A stretch of 64,000 nucleotides of DNA. It comes from Streptomyces sp. V2I9. Its GTDB lineage: Bacteria > Actinomycetota > Actinomycetes > Streptomycetales > Streptomycetaceae. Shown here piece after piece: positions 11,047-20,037 of the stretch. The notes under the pieces are model-generated. The model made no database searches. It was given only the letters and a program-made list of their open reading frames with translations, and was not told the origin of the DNA. The stretch covers positions 704,501 to 768,500 of the forward strand of contig NZ_JAUSZJ010000002.1 in the NCBI RefSeq assembly GCF_030817475.1. The letters are read 5' to 3'. Position 1 is the stretch's first letter; each line of letters opens with the position of its first letter. The position numbers and the translations under genes were made by a program.

Positions 11047-11113
11047 TCGCGCACACGGGGCCCCGGCGGACCGCCGCCGGGCCCTCGCGCGTTCCACGGG
11101 GCCGCCCTGCCGG

Positions 11114-12304
11114 TCAGCCCTCCGGGGCGAACAGCGCGTCCTGCGCCGCGTCCCGCGCGGTGATCAGCGCACCGCGCAGGACGGCCCCGTCGCCCAGCGA
11201 ACCGGCGCGGACCTCCGTGCGCAGGGGTGACATCGCGGCCAGCCGCTCCTCGACCCGCGCGGCGAGCGCGGCTCCGCCCGCCTGGCCGACGGCCCCCGCC
11301 AGCAGGACGCAGCCGGGGTCCAGCACCGACACGACGGCGGCGGCCCCGAGGGCGAGGCGGTCGGCCACCTCCTTCAGGAACGGTTCGCCCGGCTCCCCCG
11401 CCTCCAGCGCGGCCCGCAGCGTCTTCACGGCGGCAGCCTCCTCGCCGCCGGCCGGCACCGTGCCGAGGTCCAACAGGCCGTGCGCGGAGGCAAGTTCGCA
11501 CAGCGCGACCGAGCCGGCGAGGGAGTGGAAGCCTCCTGCGCAGTCGACCGCCGACGGCAGCCCGCTCACGCCGGGGACGGGCAGGAAGCCGATCTCACCG
11601 GCGCCGCCGGACGCCCCCTGACGCAGCCTGCCGTCCAGCATCACCGCGGCCCCGATCCCCTGGCCGAGCCAGAGCAGGACGAAGGTGTCCCGGCCCTGAG
11701 CGGCGCCCTCCCGGAGCTCGGCCACCGCCGCCAGGTTGGTCTCGTTCTCCACCAGGACGGTGGCGGGCAGCCGCCGTCGGAGCTCCCGGACCAGCCCCCG
11801 GTGCCAGGCGGGCAGGCCGGTGCTGTCGCGCAGTTCGCCGGTGGCGGGGTCGATCAGCCCCGGCGCCCCGATCCCGACGCTGTGCAGGGGGACCGGACCC
11901 GCGGCGCGGGCGGCGCGCTCCAGCAGGGCGACGGACCGCTCGACGGCCGGACCGGTGCCGGTGTCGCCGCCGACGGGCAGCGTGTCCTCGGCGAGAGTGG
12001 CCCCCAAGAGGTCCGTGACGACCACCCCGACACTGCCGAGGCGCACGTCGAGCGCCGCGAGGTGGGCGCGGTCCGCGACGATCCCGTACAGCTTGGCGTT
12101 GGGGCCGCGGCGGACGGCCCCGGACTCCCCCACCACCTCGATGAGCCCCGCGGCGCCGAGCCGTTCGACGAGGTCGGCGACCGTGGGCCGGGAGAGACCG
12201 GTCTCCGTCTTGAGCTGGGCGGCCGTCAGCGGACCGTCCTGCTGGAGCAGCCGCAGGGCGAGCCGGTCGTTGATGGCCCGAGCCGTGCTCGGAGATGCGC
12301 GCAT
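11114..12304 (-). CDS. ROK-family transcriptional regulator
   Basis: A 396-residue protein with an N-terminal winged helix-turn-helix (about 10-70, GPLTAAQLKTETGLSRPTVADLVERL) and a ROK fold after it, including GIGAAVMLDGRLRQGASGGAGEIG. ROK repressors of this layout sense sugars. This copy departs from the norm: the zinc-binding histidine after GAGEIG is Phe, the Cys-rich CxCGxxGC motif is absent, and the DxGxT phosphate loop is degenerate. The ligand is therefore hard to guess. It is divergent from the MFS gene with a palindrome between them, so it probably controls that transporter and itself. Confidence 0.88.
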   Translation of the reverse strand: MRASPSTARAINDRLALRLLQQDGPLTAAQLKTETGLSRPTVADLVERLGAAGLIEVVGESGAVRRGPNAKLYGIVADRAHLAALDVRLGSVGVVVTDLLGATLAEDTLPVGGDTGTGPAVERSVALLERAARAAGPVPLHSVGIGAPGLIDPATGELRDSTGLPAWHRGLVRELRRRLPATVLVENETNLAAVAELREGAAQGRDTFVLLWLGQGIGAAVMLDGRLRQGASGGAGEIGFLPVPGVSGLPSAVDCAGGFHSLAGSVALCELASAHGLLDLGTVPAGGEEAAAVKTLRAALEAGEPGEPFLKEVADRLALGAAAVVSVLDPGCVLLAGAVGQAGGAALAARVEERLAAMSPLRTEVRAGSLGDGAVLRGALITARDAAQDALFAPEG

Positions 12305-12398
12305 AGCGGGAATCCTTCCAGACCGCCGGCCACCCGTGTCCGGGCCGCTCCCCCGGCCCGCCCGCCGGTCCGTCCGCGGCCACGAGAAAGCGGCTATT

Positions 12399-12419
12399 TA
12401 TCAGGCAGGGTTCCTGATA
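12399..12419. promoter_or_regulatory. Operator-like palindrome between ROK regulator and MFS gene
   Basis: TATCAGG at 12399-12405 and CCTGATA at 12413-12419 are perfect inverted 7-mers around a 7-base spacer, in an AT-rich island that stands out in this GC-rich region. It is about midway between the two divergent starts (95 bases to the ROK gene, 87 to the MFS gene). That position is ideal for one repressor to control both promoters. Binding by the adjacent ROK protein is inferred. Confidence 0.65.
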
Positions 12420-12505
12420 GTTTACGCCACGCATCGCCGCACCGAAGCGCCGGGACCTCCGGGGCCGTCGGCATCCGAGGGATTCCCGGGGAGGGACACG
12501 ACGGC

Positions 12506-13735
12506 ATGACGAACGACTCGACCGTCACGGTCTACAGCACACAGCAGGTGGGACGGGCCCGTTACGCCGTCGCCGCGGTCTTCACCGTGCACGGCGCGGT
12601 GACCGGCAGCTTCGCGACGCGGGTGCCGTGGATCCAGGACCACGCCGGGGTGAGCGCGGGCCAGCTCGGCCTGGCTCTGGCCTTCCCGGCGATCGGCGCG
12701 TCGATCGCGATGCCGCTCGCCGGACGGATCAGTCACCGCTTCGGCGCGCGGAACGCCCTGCGCGGGCTGCTGGCCCTCTGGACGCTGGCGCTGATCCTGC
12801 CCGCCCTCGCACCGAGCCTGGTGGCGCTGTGCGCCGCCCTGTTCGTCTACGGGGCGACGGCGGGGATGTCCGACGTGGCGATGAACGCCCTGGGCGTCGA
12901 GGTGGAGACCCGTCTCGACAAGTCGATCATGTCGGGTCTGCACGGCATGTGGAGCGTGGGCGCGCTGATCGGTTCGGCGGCGGGCACGGTCGCGGCCCAC
13001 ACCGCGACCGACGCCCGGACGCACCATCTCGTCGCGGCCCTGCTGCTCACGGCGCTGGGTCTGATCGCCTGCCGGGACGTCCTCGACATCCAGAGCCGCC
13101 CGGACGAGGAGCCGCCGCCGCGGTTCACGCTGCCGCCGAAGTCGGCCCTGATCATCGGGGCGATCGGATTCTGCGCCGTGTTCGCCGAGGGTGCCAGCCT
13201 GGACTGGTCGGCGGTCTACCTGCGGGACGTCCTGGACAGCTCGGACGGTCTCGCGGCCGCGTCCACCACGGCGTTCGCCCTGACGATGGCGGTGGCCAGG
13301 ATCGCCGGGGACCGGATCGTCGACCGGTTCGGCGCGGTCCGCACGGTGCGGACCGGGGGAGCGATGGCCACGGCGGGCGGGCTGCTGGTCGTGTTCTCAC
13401 CCTCCCCTGCGGCCGCGATGTGCGGTTTCGGGCTGCTGGGCCTCGGCGTTGCGGTCGTGGTCCCGCTGGCCTTCGCCGCGGCGGGGCGCAGCGGGCCGAA
13501 CCCGAGCCAGGCCATCGCGGGTGTCGCCACCATCACGTACACCTCCGGTCTGATCGCCCCCTCCGCGATCGGCTCGCTGGCCGAGGCGACCTCCCTGGTG
13601 GTGTCGTTCGGCGTGGTGACGGTGCTGGCCTTCGGTCTGGTGCTGGGTGCCGGGGTGCTCCGGTCGGCCGACCGGAAGGTCACCGGTTCGGCGGTCGGCG
13701 GGGGTACGGCGGCGAAGAGCGTCACCGGCGGCTGA
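12506..13735 (+). CDS. MFS transporter
   Basis: A 409-residue membrane protein with about twelve hydrophobic segments and the MFS loop motif between helices 2 and 3 (GRISHRFGARNALRG) plus its second-half counterpart (GDRIVDRFGAVRTV). This compact group resembles sugar or drug exporters commonly paired with ROK regulators; the substrate cannot be read from sequence. The ATG at 12506 follows a GGGAGG ribosome site at 12489-12494. It is divergent from the ROK regulator across the palindrome and ends before the permease gene. Confidence 0.88.
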   Translation: MTNDSTVTVYSTQQVGRARYAVAAVFTVHGAVTGSFATRVPWIQDHAGVSAGQLGLALAFPAIGASIAMPLAGRISHRFGARNALRGLLALWTLALILPALAPSLVALCAALFVYGATAGMSDVAMNALGVEVETRLDKSIMSGLHGMWSVGALIGSAAGTVAAHTATDARTHHLVAALLLTALGLIACRDVLDIQSRPDEEPPPRFTLPPKSALIIGAIGFCAVFAEGASLDWSAVYLRDVLDSSDGLAAASTTAFALTMAVARIAGDRIVDRFGAVRTVRTGGAMATAGGLLVVFSPSPAAAMCGFGLLGLGVAVVVPLAFAAAGRSGPNPSQAIAGVATITYTSGLIAPSAIGSLAEATSLVVSFGVVTVLAFGLVLGAGVLRSADRKVTGSAVGGGTAAKSVTGG

Positions 13736-13913
13736 CGGGCCGCCCCGGACGAGGACGGCGCGGGGCCGGGGATCGCGGCGGCGCGCGGGGGCGACCTCCG
13801 CGCGGCCGCCGCGCGCCGCACCACTACCATGGCGCTGATCTTTTCCGCAGGTGATCACCGAACACCGGGTCGCAGACCGGCCGGCACACCGAGCAGACCT
13901 TCAGGGAGCAACC

Positions 13914-15353
13914 ATGAGCCTCGGCGTGCGCTGGACCTTGCACGGCGACGGGAAGACCCCCGCGCCCGGGGCGGTGGTCCGCCCCGACGAACGGCTCTCC
14001 TGGCCCCGGACGTTCGGACTCGGCGCCCAGCACGTGGTCGCGATGTTCGGGGCGTCGTTCGTCGCTCCGGTCCTGATGGGCCTGGACCCGAACCTGGCGA
14101 TCATGATGTCGGGCGTGGCGACCGCGATCTTCCTGCTGGCGACCAAGGGCCGGGTGCCCAGCTATCTGGGCTGCTCGCTCTCCTTCGTCGGTGTCGCGGC
14201 CACGATCCGGGCGAGCGGCGGTGACAGCGCGACCGTCACGGGCGCGGTGCTGGTGGTCGGCGCGGCCCTGTTCCTGGTGGGTCTCGCCGTGCAGCGGTTC
14301 GGCGCGCGGATCATCCACGCGGCGATGCCGCCGGTGGTGACGGGCGCGGTCGTGATGCTGATCGGCTTCAACCTGGCCCCGGTGACGGCCTCCACGTACT
14401 GGCCGCAGGACCAGTGGACGGCGCTGGCGGTGATGCTGTTCACCGGCCTCGCCGTGGTGTGCCTGCGCGGTTTCCTCTCCCGGATCGCGATCTTCCTGGG
14501 GCTGGTCTTCGGGTACGTGCTGTCGTGGGTGCTGGACCTGGTGTTCGGGAAGATCCATTCCCCGGTGGGCGGGGCCGAGGCCGTCGACCACTGGCGGCTG
14601 GACCTCTCGGCCGTCGGCCGGGCCGACTGGATCGGGCTGCCGTCCTTCCACGCGCCCGCCTTCGAGTGGTCGGCGATCCTGGTGGCGCTGCCCGTGGTGA
14701 TCGCGCTGGTCGCGGAGAACGCCGGGCATGTGAAGGCCGTGGGTGAGATGACCGGCGACCCGCTGGACGACAAGCTCGGCACCGCCATCGCGGCGGACGG
14801 CGCGGCCTCCATGCTCTCCACCGCGGTGGGCGGGCCGCCGAACACCACGTACTCCGAGAACATCGGCGTGATGGCCGCGACGCGCGTCTACTCCACCGCC
14901 GCGTACTGGGCGGCGGCCTGCTTCGCCCTGCTCTTCGGCCTGTGCCCCAAGTTCGGCGCGGTCGTCGCCGCGATTCCGGGCGGGGTGCTCGGCGGGATCA
15001 CCGTGATCCTGTACGGGATGATCGGCCTGCTCGGCGCGCAGATCTGGCTCAACGGCCGGGTGGACCTGCGTAATCCGCTCAACCTCGTCCCGGCCGCCGC
15101 GGGCATCATCATCGGTGTCGGCGGCGTCAGCCTGAAGATCACCGACACCTTCGAGCTGGGCGGCATCGCGCTCGGCACCCTCGTCGTGATCACCGGTTAC
15201 CACGTGCTGCGCGCGTTCGCCCCGGCCCACCTCAAGACCCACGAACCCCTGCTGGACTCCGGCACCTCCACGTACGACGAGGGCACGGACGGCGACGGGC
15301 ACGCGGGAGGCAAGAGCGCGGGCGGCCGGGACGAAAAGCCCGGGAAGTCCTGA
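13914..15353 (+). CDS. NCS2 nucleobase:cation symporter (uracil/xanthine permease family)
   Basis: A 479-residue permease with about twelve to fourteen membrane helices. NCS2 signatures are present: FGLGAQHVVAMFGASFVAPVLMG near the N-terminus, ALVAENAGHVKAVGEMTG in the substrate region, and GGPPNTTYSENIGVMAATR. Such proteins import uracil, xanthine or related bases, and the QH and N-rich motifs resemble uracil/xanthine carriers. I chose the ATG at 13914 because AGGGAG lies five bases upstream; an earlier ATG at 13851 has no such site. The C-terminal 35 residues are hydrophilic and glycine-rich. Confidence 0.9.
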   Translation: MSLGVRWTLHGDGKTPAPGAVVRPDERLSWPRTFGLGAQHVVAMFGASFVAPVLMGLDPNLAIMMSGVATAIFLLATKGRVPSYLGCSLSFVGVAATIRASGGDSATVTGAVLVVGAALFLVGLAVQRFGARIIHAAMPPVVTGAVVMLIGFNLAPVTASTYWPQDQWTALAVMLFTGLAVVCLRGFLSRIAIFLGLVFGYVLSWVLDLVFGKIHSPVGGAEAVDHWRLDLSAVGRADWIGLPSFHAPAFEWSAILVALPVVIALVAENAGHVKAVGEMTGDPLDDKLGTAIAADGAASMLSTAVGGPPNTTYSENIGVMAATRVYSTAAYWAAACFALLFGLCPKFGAVVAAIPGGVLGGITVILYGMIGLLGAQIWLNGRVDLRNPLNLVPAAAGIIIGVGGVSLKITDTFELGGIALGTLVVITGYHVLRAFAPAHLKTHEPLLDSGTSTYDEGTDGDGHAGGKSAGGRDEKPGKS

Positions 15354-15468
15354 CCGCGGGCCGGCCGGGGGCGCGCGTCCTCACGGCCGGGGCGGCCCCG
15401 CTGAGCGGCGTCGCGTTTGACCACCGGCCGCGCGAGGTACCCGCCCCTCACGCAACCGAGGAGGACCC

Positions 15469-15840
15469 ATGGGTTTCGCCACGCTCCAGCTCACCGCGAT
15501 CGACTGCCCGCGGCCGCTGCGGCTCGCCGAGTTCTACGCTGCCGTGCTCGGCGGCCGCATCGAGGGCGGCGAGGACGACGACTGGGTGGACCTGCACCTG
15601 GACGACGGCTCCCGGCTCGCCTTCCAGCGGGCCGAGGACCTCACGCCCCCGGAGTGGCCGCGGGCCGACCGCAACTCCCAGCAGCTCCACCTGGACCTGA
15701 CCGTCACCGACATGGACGCCGCCCACGCCAAGGTGCTGGAACTCGGCGCGCGCGAGCTGGACGTGGACGAGGACGCCCATGCCGGCTTCCGCGCCTTCGC
15801 CGACCCCGCCGGGCACCCCTTCTGCCTCTGCCGCGCCTGA
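15469..15840 (+). CDS. VOC-family (glyoxalase-like) protein
   Basis: A 123-residue protein with two beta-alpha-beta-beta-beta halves of the vicinal oxygen chelate fold: TAIDCPRPLRLAEFYAAVLGGR in the first, LDLTVTDMDAAHAKVLELGA in the second, and a closing FRAFADPAGHPFCLC. The family includes dioxygenases, resistance proteins and many uncharacterised members, so substrate and metal are not assigned. A GAGGAGG ribosome site precedes the ATG. A large hairpin follows the gene. Confidence 0.85.
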   Translation: MGFATLQLTAIDCPRPLRLAEFYAAVLGGRIEGGEDDDWVDLHLDDGSRLAFQRAEDLTPPEWPRADRNSQQLHLDLTVTDMDAAHAKVLELGARELDVDEDAHAGFRAFADPAGHPFCLCRA

Positions 15841-15856
15841 CCGGCCGGGCGACGCG

Positions 15857-15921
15857 GGGTCGGCGGGAGCGCGACGACGGCCCGGGGGGGGGCATCCAGC
15901 CCCCCGGGCCGCCGCCGACCC
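15857..15921. terminator. Two-part hairpin between VOC gene and ALDH remnant
   Basis: An inner 11-bp stem, GGCCCGGGGGG (15879-15889) with CCCCCCGGGCC (15900-15910), is enclosed by an outer 10-bp stem, GGGTCGGCGG (15857-15866) with CCGCCGACCC (15912-15921). A 12-base bulge lies on the left side. It separates two convergent coding regions, as expected of a bidirectional terminator. Confidence 0.7.
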
Positions 15922-15934
15922 ACCGCACGGGGCG

Positions 15935-16237
15935 TCAGCGCACCAGCCTGACCAGCTTGTGGTTGGCGGCCACGACGGTGGCCAGCTCCCCGAGTGCCTG
16001 TTTGACCGGCTTGCCCATCTCGCGGGTGATGACGGCGGCGAGCCGGTCCTTGCGCTCCTCGTAGAGCTCCGCGACCCGTCGCAGTACGCCGGCTCGTTCC
16101 GCGGGCGGCCGGGCGGCCCAGGCACGCTGGGTCCCGTCGGCCAGGGCGAGAGCCTCACGCAGTTCCCCGTCGGTGGCGGTGGGGTACTCCTTCTCGGTCT
16201 CGCCGGTGGCGGGGTTGACGACTCGGTAGGTGCTCAT
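15935..16237 (-). pseudogene. Aldehyde dehydrogenase N-terminal remnant (succinate-semialdehyde dehydrogenase type)
   Basis: The 100-codon frame (MSTYRVVNPATGETEKEYPT, then RREVAELY-like and ITREMGKPVKQALGEL stretches) matches only the first 85 or so residues of succinate-semialdehyde-type dehydrogenases, which are normally about 460 residues. It then ends in an unrelated 13-residue tail. The cofactor-binding and catalytic cysteine regions are missing, and the 94 bases before the VOC gene hold no trace of them. It is best read as a 3'-deleted gene; a short expressed protein is possible but unlikely to be an enzyme. Confidence 0.8.
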
Positions 16238-16435
16238 GGGTTCCTTCCGTGCGGAGCGCCGGGACGGGGCCCGTGCGGTGGGGGGACGGGCCGCAGGACG
16301 TCCGGGCGGACATTCGGGTACCCATCCGGCAGATGGGCACACCTCGACCATCCCTCTCTTCCGCGGGCGCGCTGCGGACCGGCTCGCGCCGTCACGCCCC
16401 GAAGGGGCGATGGTCCGGAGTGTGCGGGCCGTCCG

Positions 16436-16442
16436 GGGGTAC
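16436..16442 (+). promoter_or_regulatory. GGGGTAC element upstream of crtY, shared with crtE
   Basis: GGGGTAC ends 52 bases before the chosen crtY start. The same seven bases occur on the minus strand at 24886-24880, 53 bases before the crtE start, each preceded by a CGGG-containing stretch. The equal spacing suggests a common promoter element for the two facing arms of the cluster, perhaps for an alternative sigma factor. The evidence is two sites only. Confidence 0.35.
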
Positions 16443-16494
16443 GGTCCTGCCAGTGGTGGAGCGCCCCCACCTGATGCCCGACCGAGAGGGAGCC

Positions 16495-17736
16495 GTGCCG
16501 ACCGACGTACCCGACTTCGATGTCGTCATCGTCGGTGCCGGGGCGGCGGGGCTGAGCCTGGCCCACCACCTGTGCGCGCCGGGCGGCCGTACGCCGCTGT
16601 CCATCGCCCTCGTCGGTGCGCCGCCGGGCCCGCTGAGCCCGCCCCGTCGCACCTGGTGCTTCTGGGAACGGGGCGCGGGCCCGTACGACGGGTCGCTGAC
16701 CGCCTCCTGGTCCCGGCTGCGGGTCCGCACGGCAGACGGGAGCGCCGTGACGGCCCGCCTGCCGGAGCTGCGCTACAAGATGCTGCGCTCCGACGACTTC
16801 GAGACCCTCGTCGGCCGCCGGCTCGCCGGCTCCCGCGGGCTGCGCCGGACGACGGCGACGGTCGAGTCCGTGCGCGACCTGCCCGGCGGCGGGGCCGAGG
16901 TCCTCGGCCGGGACGCGGCGGGCGAACGCGTCCGGCTCCGCGGGCGGCACGTCTTCGACTCCCGGCCGCCCCGGCTGCTGCCGCCCGCCCGCACCACCCT
17001 CCTCCAGCACTTCTCCGGTTGGTTCGTCCGCACCGAACGGCCCGTGTTCGATCCGGCCGTGCCGGACCTGATGGATTTCCGCACGCCGCGGCCCGCGCGG
17101 GGGCTCTCGTTCGGCTACGTCCTGCCGATCGACGCGCGCACGGCGCTCGTCGAGTACACGGAGTTCTCCCCCGCGCCGCTGGACGCCGACGCCTACCGGC
17201 AGGCCCTGGACCACTACACGCGGGAGGTCCTGCGTCTGGGCCCGTTCGAGGTGACGGCGCGCGAGCACGGCGCGATCCCGATGACCGACGGCCGCTTCCC
17301 GCGCCGCGCGGGGCGGTCGGTGTACCGCATCGGCACCGCCGGCGGCGCGACCCGCCCCTCGACCGGTTACACGTTCGCCGCCGTGCAGCGGCAGAGCCGC
17401 GCCATCGCCGCCGCCCTGCGGGCCGGGCGCCCCCTCCGGGTGCCGGCCGCCCACAGCCGCCGGTCGCGCGCGATGGACGCGGTCATGCTGCGGGCGCTGG
17501 ACACCGGCCGGATCGACGGATCGGACTTCTTCGGCCGCCTCTTCCGCGGCGTGCCCGCCGAGCGGCTGCTGACCTTCCTGGACGGCGGCTCCCGGTGGTA
17601 CGAGGACCTGCTCATCGGGGTCCGGACGCCGGTCGCCCCCATGCTGCGGACCGTCGCGGAACTCCCCTTCACGCCCCGCCGTCCCGCCCTTCCTCTGCCT
17701 CCCCCACCCTCCGGACCGGAAGAAAGCCGTTCATGA
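16495..17736 (+). CDS. crtY: Lycopene beta-cyclase
   Basis: Converts lycopene to beta-carotene. The protein (413 residues from the GTG at 16495) opens with a dinucleotide-binding fold, FDVVIVGAGAAGLSLAHHL. It then shows CrtY-family features: RTWCFWE, the FSGWFVRTERPVFDP block, PIDARTALVEYTEF, and GGATRPSTGYTF. I prefer this GTG because GAGAGG sits five bases upstream; the in-frame ATG at 16474 is an alternative. It is the first gene of crtY-crtT-crtU, and its stop overlaps the crtT start as ATGA. Confidence 0.93.
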   Translation: MPTDVPDFDVVIVGAGAAGLSLAHHLCAPGGRTPLSIALVGAPPGPLSPPRRTWCFWERGAGPYDGSLTASWSRLRVRTADGSAVTARLPELRYKMLRSDDFETLVGRRLAGSRGLRRTTATVESVRDLPGGGAEVLGRDAAGERVRLRGRHVFDSRPPRLLPPARTTLLQHFSGWFVRTERPVFDPAVPDLMDFRTPRPARGLSFGYVLPIDARTALVEYTEFSPAPLDADAYRQALDHYTREVLRLGPFEVTAREHGAIPMTDGRFPRRAGRSVYRIGTAGGATRPSTGYTFAAVQRQSRAIAAALRAGRPLRVPAAHSRRSRAMDAVMLRALDTGRIDGSDFFGRLFRGVPAERLLTFLDGGSRWYEDLLIGVRTPVAPMLRTVAELPFTPRRPALPLPPPPSGPEESRS

Positions 17737-18449
17737 GCCTGTTGCGCGGTGCCGCACTGTCCGAAGCCTTCGACCAGGGCTCCGCCGCCTACGACCGTCT
17801 CGTCGCGGCCAGCCCCGGCTACCACGCGCATCTGCGCCGCTCCGCACGGCGGCTCGACCTGCCGGACGGCGGCGCGGGGCTGCGCGTCCTGGACCTGGGA
17901 TGCGGTACGGGCGCCTCCACCGAGGCGCTGCTCTGCGCCGCTCCGCTCGCCCGGATCACCGGCGTCGACGCCTCCGCGGGCATGCTGGAGCGGGCGGCGG
18001 CCAAACCCCGGCTGACCCGGGTGGACTTCGTGCACGCCCCGGTGGAGGAGCTGGCTGGGCGGCTGGTTCCGGGCTCCTTCGACGCCGTGTTCGCCGGCTA
18101 CCTCTTCCGCAACCTCCGGGACCCCGACGCCGCTCTGCGCCTGACGCACCGCCTGCTGGTCCCGTCCGGCCGACTGGCGGTGCACGAGTACACGCTCGGC
18201 GGCTCGCCGGTGCACCGCGCCGTCTGGAACGCCGTCTGCTCCGCGGTCATCCGGCCCGCCGGACGGCTCACCGGGGACGCCCGCCTCTACCGGCACCTCC
18301 AGGACAGCGTGAACACCTTCGACACGGCCCCCGAGTTCGCCGGGCGACTGCGCCGGGCCGGGTTCCGGGACGTACGGGCCCTGCCGCTCCCCGGCTGGCA
18401 GACCGGCATCACGCACACCTTCGTCGGCCGCACAGGGAAGGAGACGTGA
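17733..18449 (+). CDS. crtT: SAM-dependent methyltransferase of the isorenieratene cluster
   Basis: A 238-residue class I methyltransferase: the SAM loop VLDLGCGTGAS (about residues 52-62), the acidic GVDASAGML, and FDAVFAGYLFRNLRDPD at motif IV. By position between crtY and crtU it is the gene called crtT in Streptomyces carotenoid clusters. Its exact reaction is unsettled, since CrtU itself performs the ring methyl shift. Start and stop overlap both neighbours, so the three genes form one translational unit. Confidence 0.88.
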   Translation: MSLLRGAALSEAFDQGSAAYDRLVAASPGYHAHLRRSARRLDLPDGGAGLRVLDLGCGTGASTEALLCAAPLARITGVDASAGMLERAAAKPRLTRVDFVHAPVEELAGRLVPGSFDAVFAGYLFRNLRDPDAALRLTHRLLVPSGRLAVHEYTLGGSPVHRAVWNAVCSAVIRPAGRLTGDARLYRHLQDSVNTFDTAPEFAGRLRRAGFRDVRALPLPGWQTGITHTFVGRTGKET

Positions 18450-20002
18450 TGCCGTCGAAGAGGCACGGCGGAGCCCACCGACACGGCAGGGACCGGCGGG
18501 CCGCGGTACTCCACGCCCCGCGCGGCCGCGCCCGGTTCGCCGGCGAGGCCCCCGCCGCCGCGGTCGTCGGCGGCGGCCTCGCCGGGATCGCGGCCGCCAC
18601 CGGGCTGGCCGAGCGGGGCGTACGGGTGACCCTCTACGAGGGCGAGCAGAGCCTTGGCGGAAGGCTGGCAGGCTGGCCGACCCGGCTCGCCGACGGTACG
18701 ACCGTCACCATGAGCCGTGGTTTCCACGCCTTCTTCCGCCAGTACTACAACCTGCGCGGCCTGCTGCGCCGGGTCGACCCGGACCTCGACACGCTCACCG
18801 CTCTGCCCGACTATCCGCTCAGGCACAGCTCCGGGCTCCACGACAGCTTCGCCCGTATCCCGCGCACCCCTCCGCTGAGCGCCCTCGGATTCGTCGCGCT
18901 GAGCCCGACCTTCGGCGTCCGCGATCTGGCCGGGATGAACCCCCGGGCCGCCCTGCCGCTGCTGGACGTGCGGGTGCCCGACGTCTACGAACAGCTCGAC
19001 GGGGTCAGCGCCCACGACTTCCTGGCCCGCATCCGCTTCCCCGAGGCCGCCCATCACCTGGCCTTCGAGGTCTTCTCCCGCAGCTTCTTCGCGGACCCGC
19101 GCGAACTGTCCGCCGCCGAGCTGGTCCTGATGTTCCACATCTACTTCCTGGGCTCCAGCGAGGGACTGCTCTTCGACGTCCCGGCCGAGCCCTTCCCCAC
19201 GGCCCTGTGGGACCCCCTCGCCGGCTACCTGGAGGGCCACGGTGTCGAGGTGCGCACCGGCACGCCCGTCCACCGGGTCCGGTCGCTGCCCGACGGCGGC
19301 CTCGACGTCGACGCACACGAGGGCGCCTCCCGCTACGACGCCCTGGTCCTCGCCCTGGACGGCGCCGGACTCCGGCGGCTCGTACAGGCGTCCCCCGGAC
19401 TCGGCGACGCCCCCTGGCGGGGCGCGGTCGACCGGTTGCGCTCCGCCCCGCCGTTCCTGGTCTCGCGGCTGTGGCTGGACAGGCCGGTGGCGCACGACCG
19501 CCCCGGTTTCCTCGGCACCAGCGGGTACGGGCCGCTGGACAACGTGAGCGTCCTGGAACGCTGGGAGGGCGAGGCCGCACGGTGGGCGCGGCGCACGGGC
19601 GGTTCGGTGCTCGAACTCCACGCGTACGCCGTCTCCCCGGACGCCGACCGGGCCGCCGTGCAGGCGGAGGCCCGGCGCCAACTGCACCGGATCTACCCGG
19701 AGACACAGGGAGCCCGGATCGTCGACGAGCGCCACGAGTGGCGGGCGGACTGCCCGATGTTCCCCGTCGGCGGCTACGGGGACCGGCCCGCGGTGCGCAG
19801 CCCCGACCCGGCGGTCACGGTGGCCGGCGACATGGTCCGCACCGGGCTGCCGGTGGCGCTCATGGAGCGCGCGGTCACCAGCGGGTTCCTGGCGGCCAAC
19901 GCGCACCTGGAGCGGTGGGGGGTGCGCGGGCAGACCCTGTGGACCGTGCCGCGCAGCGGACGGTCCCTTCCGCTGCGGTGGCTCGCCGCGCACGGCGGCT
20001 GA
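18449..20002 (+). CDS. crtU: Isorenieratene synthase (beta-carotene desaturase/methyltransferase)
   Basis: Aromatises both beta-ionone rings of beta-carotene with a methyl migration, giving isorenieratene. The 517-residue FAD protein has AAVVGGGLAGIAAATGLAE (about 32-50), the substrate-facing MSRGFHAFFRQYYNLRGLLRR typical of CrtU, and a C-terminal PVALMERAVTSGFLAAN. The first 30 residues are basic and poorly conserved, so a later start is possible. The ATG at 18449 overlaps the crtT stop by one base. The gene runs convergent to crtV with only 35 bases between. Confidence 0.93.
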   Translation: MPSKRHGGAHRHGRDRRAAVLHAPRGRARFAGEAPAAAVVGGGLAGIAAATGLAERGVRVTLYEGEQSLGGRLAGWPTRLADGTTVTMSRGFHAFFRQYYNLRGLLRRVDPDLDTLTALPDYPLRHSSGLHDSFARIPRTPPLSALGFVALSPTFGVRDLAGMNPRAALPLLDVRVPDVYEQLDGVSAHDFLARIRFPEAAHHLAFEVFSRSFFADPRELSAAELVLMFHIYFLGSSEGLLFDVPAEPFPTALWDPLAGYLEGHGVEVRTGTPVHRVRSLPDGGLDVDAHEGASRYDALVLALDGAGLRRLVQASPGLGDAPWRGAVDRLRSAPPFLVSRLWLDRPVAHDRPGFLGTSGYGPLDNVSVLERWEGEAARWARRTGGSVLELHAYAVSPDADRAAVQAEARRQLHRIYPETQGARIVDERHEWRADCPMFPVGGYGDRPAVRSPDPAVTVAGDMVRTGLPVALMERAVTSGFLAANAHLERWGVRGQTLWTVPRSGRSLPLRWLAAHGG

Positions 20003-20037
20003 CACCCGGCCCCGGAGTCCGCGCCCCCGCCCGGGCG

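Noticed and set aside
8280..11501. Very long minus-strand open frame opposite the chitinase gene
   Set aside because: It is composition-driven: antisense to a clear chitinase with signal peptide, catalytic motif and ribosome site, and it contains no recognisable domain.
13736..13850. Hairpin between the MFS and NCS2 genes
   Set aside because: The segment is so GC-rich that many imperfect foldings are possible; no single clear stem stands out.
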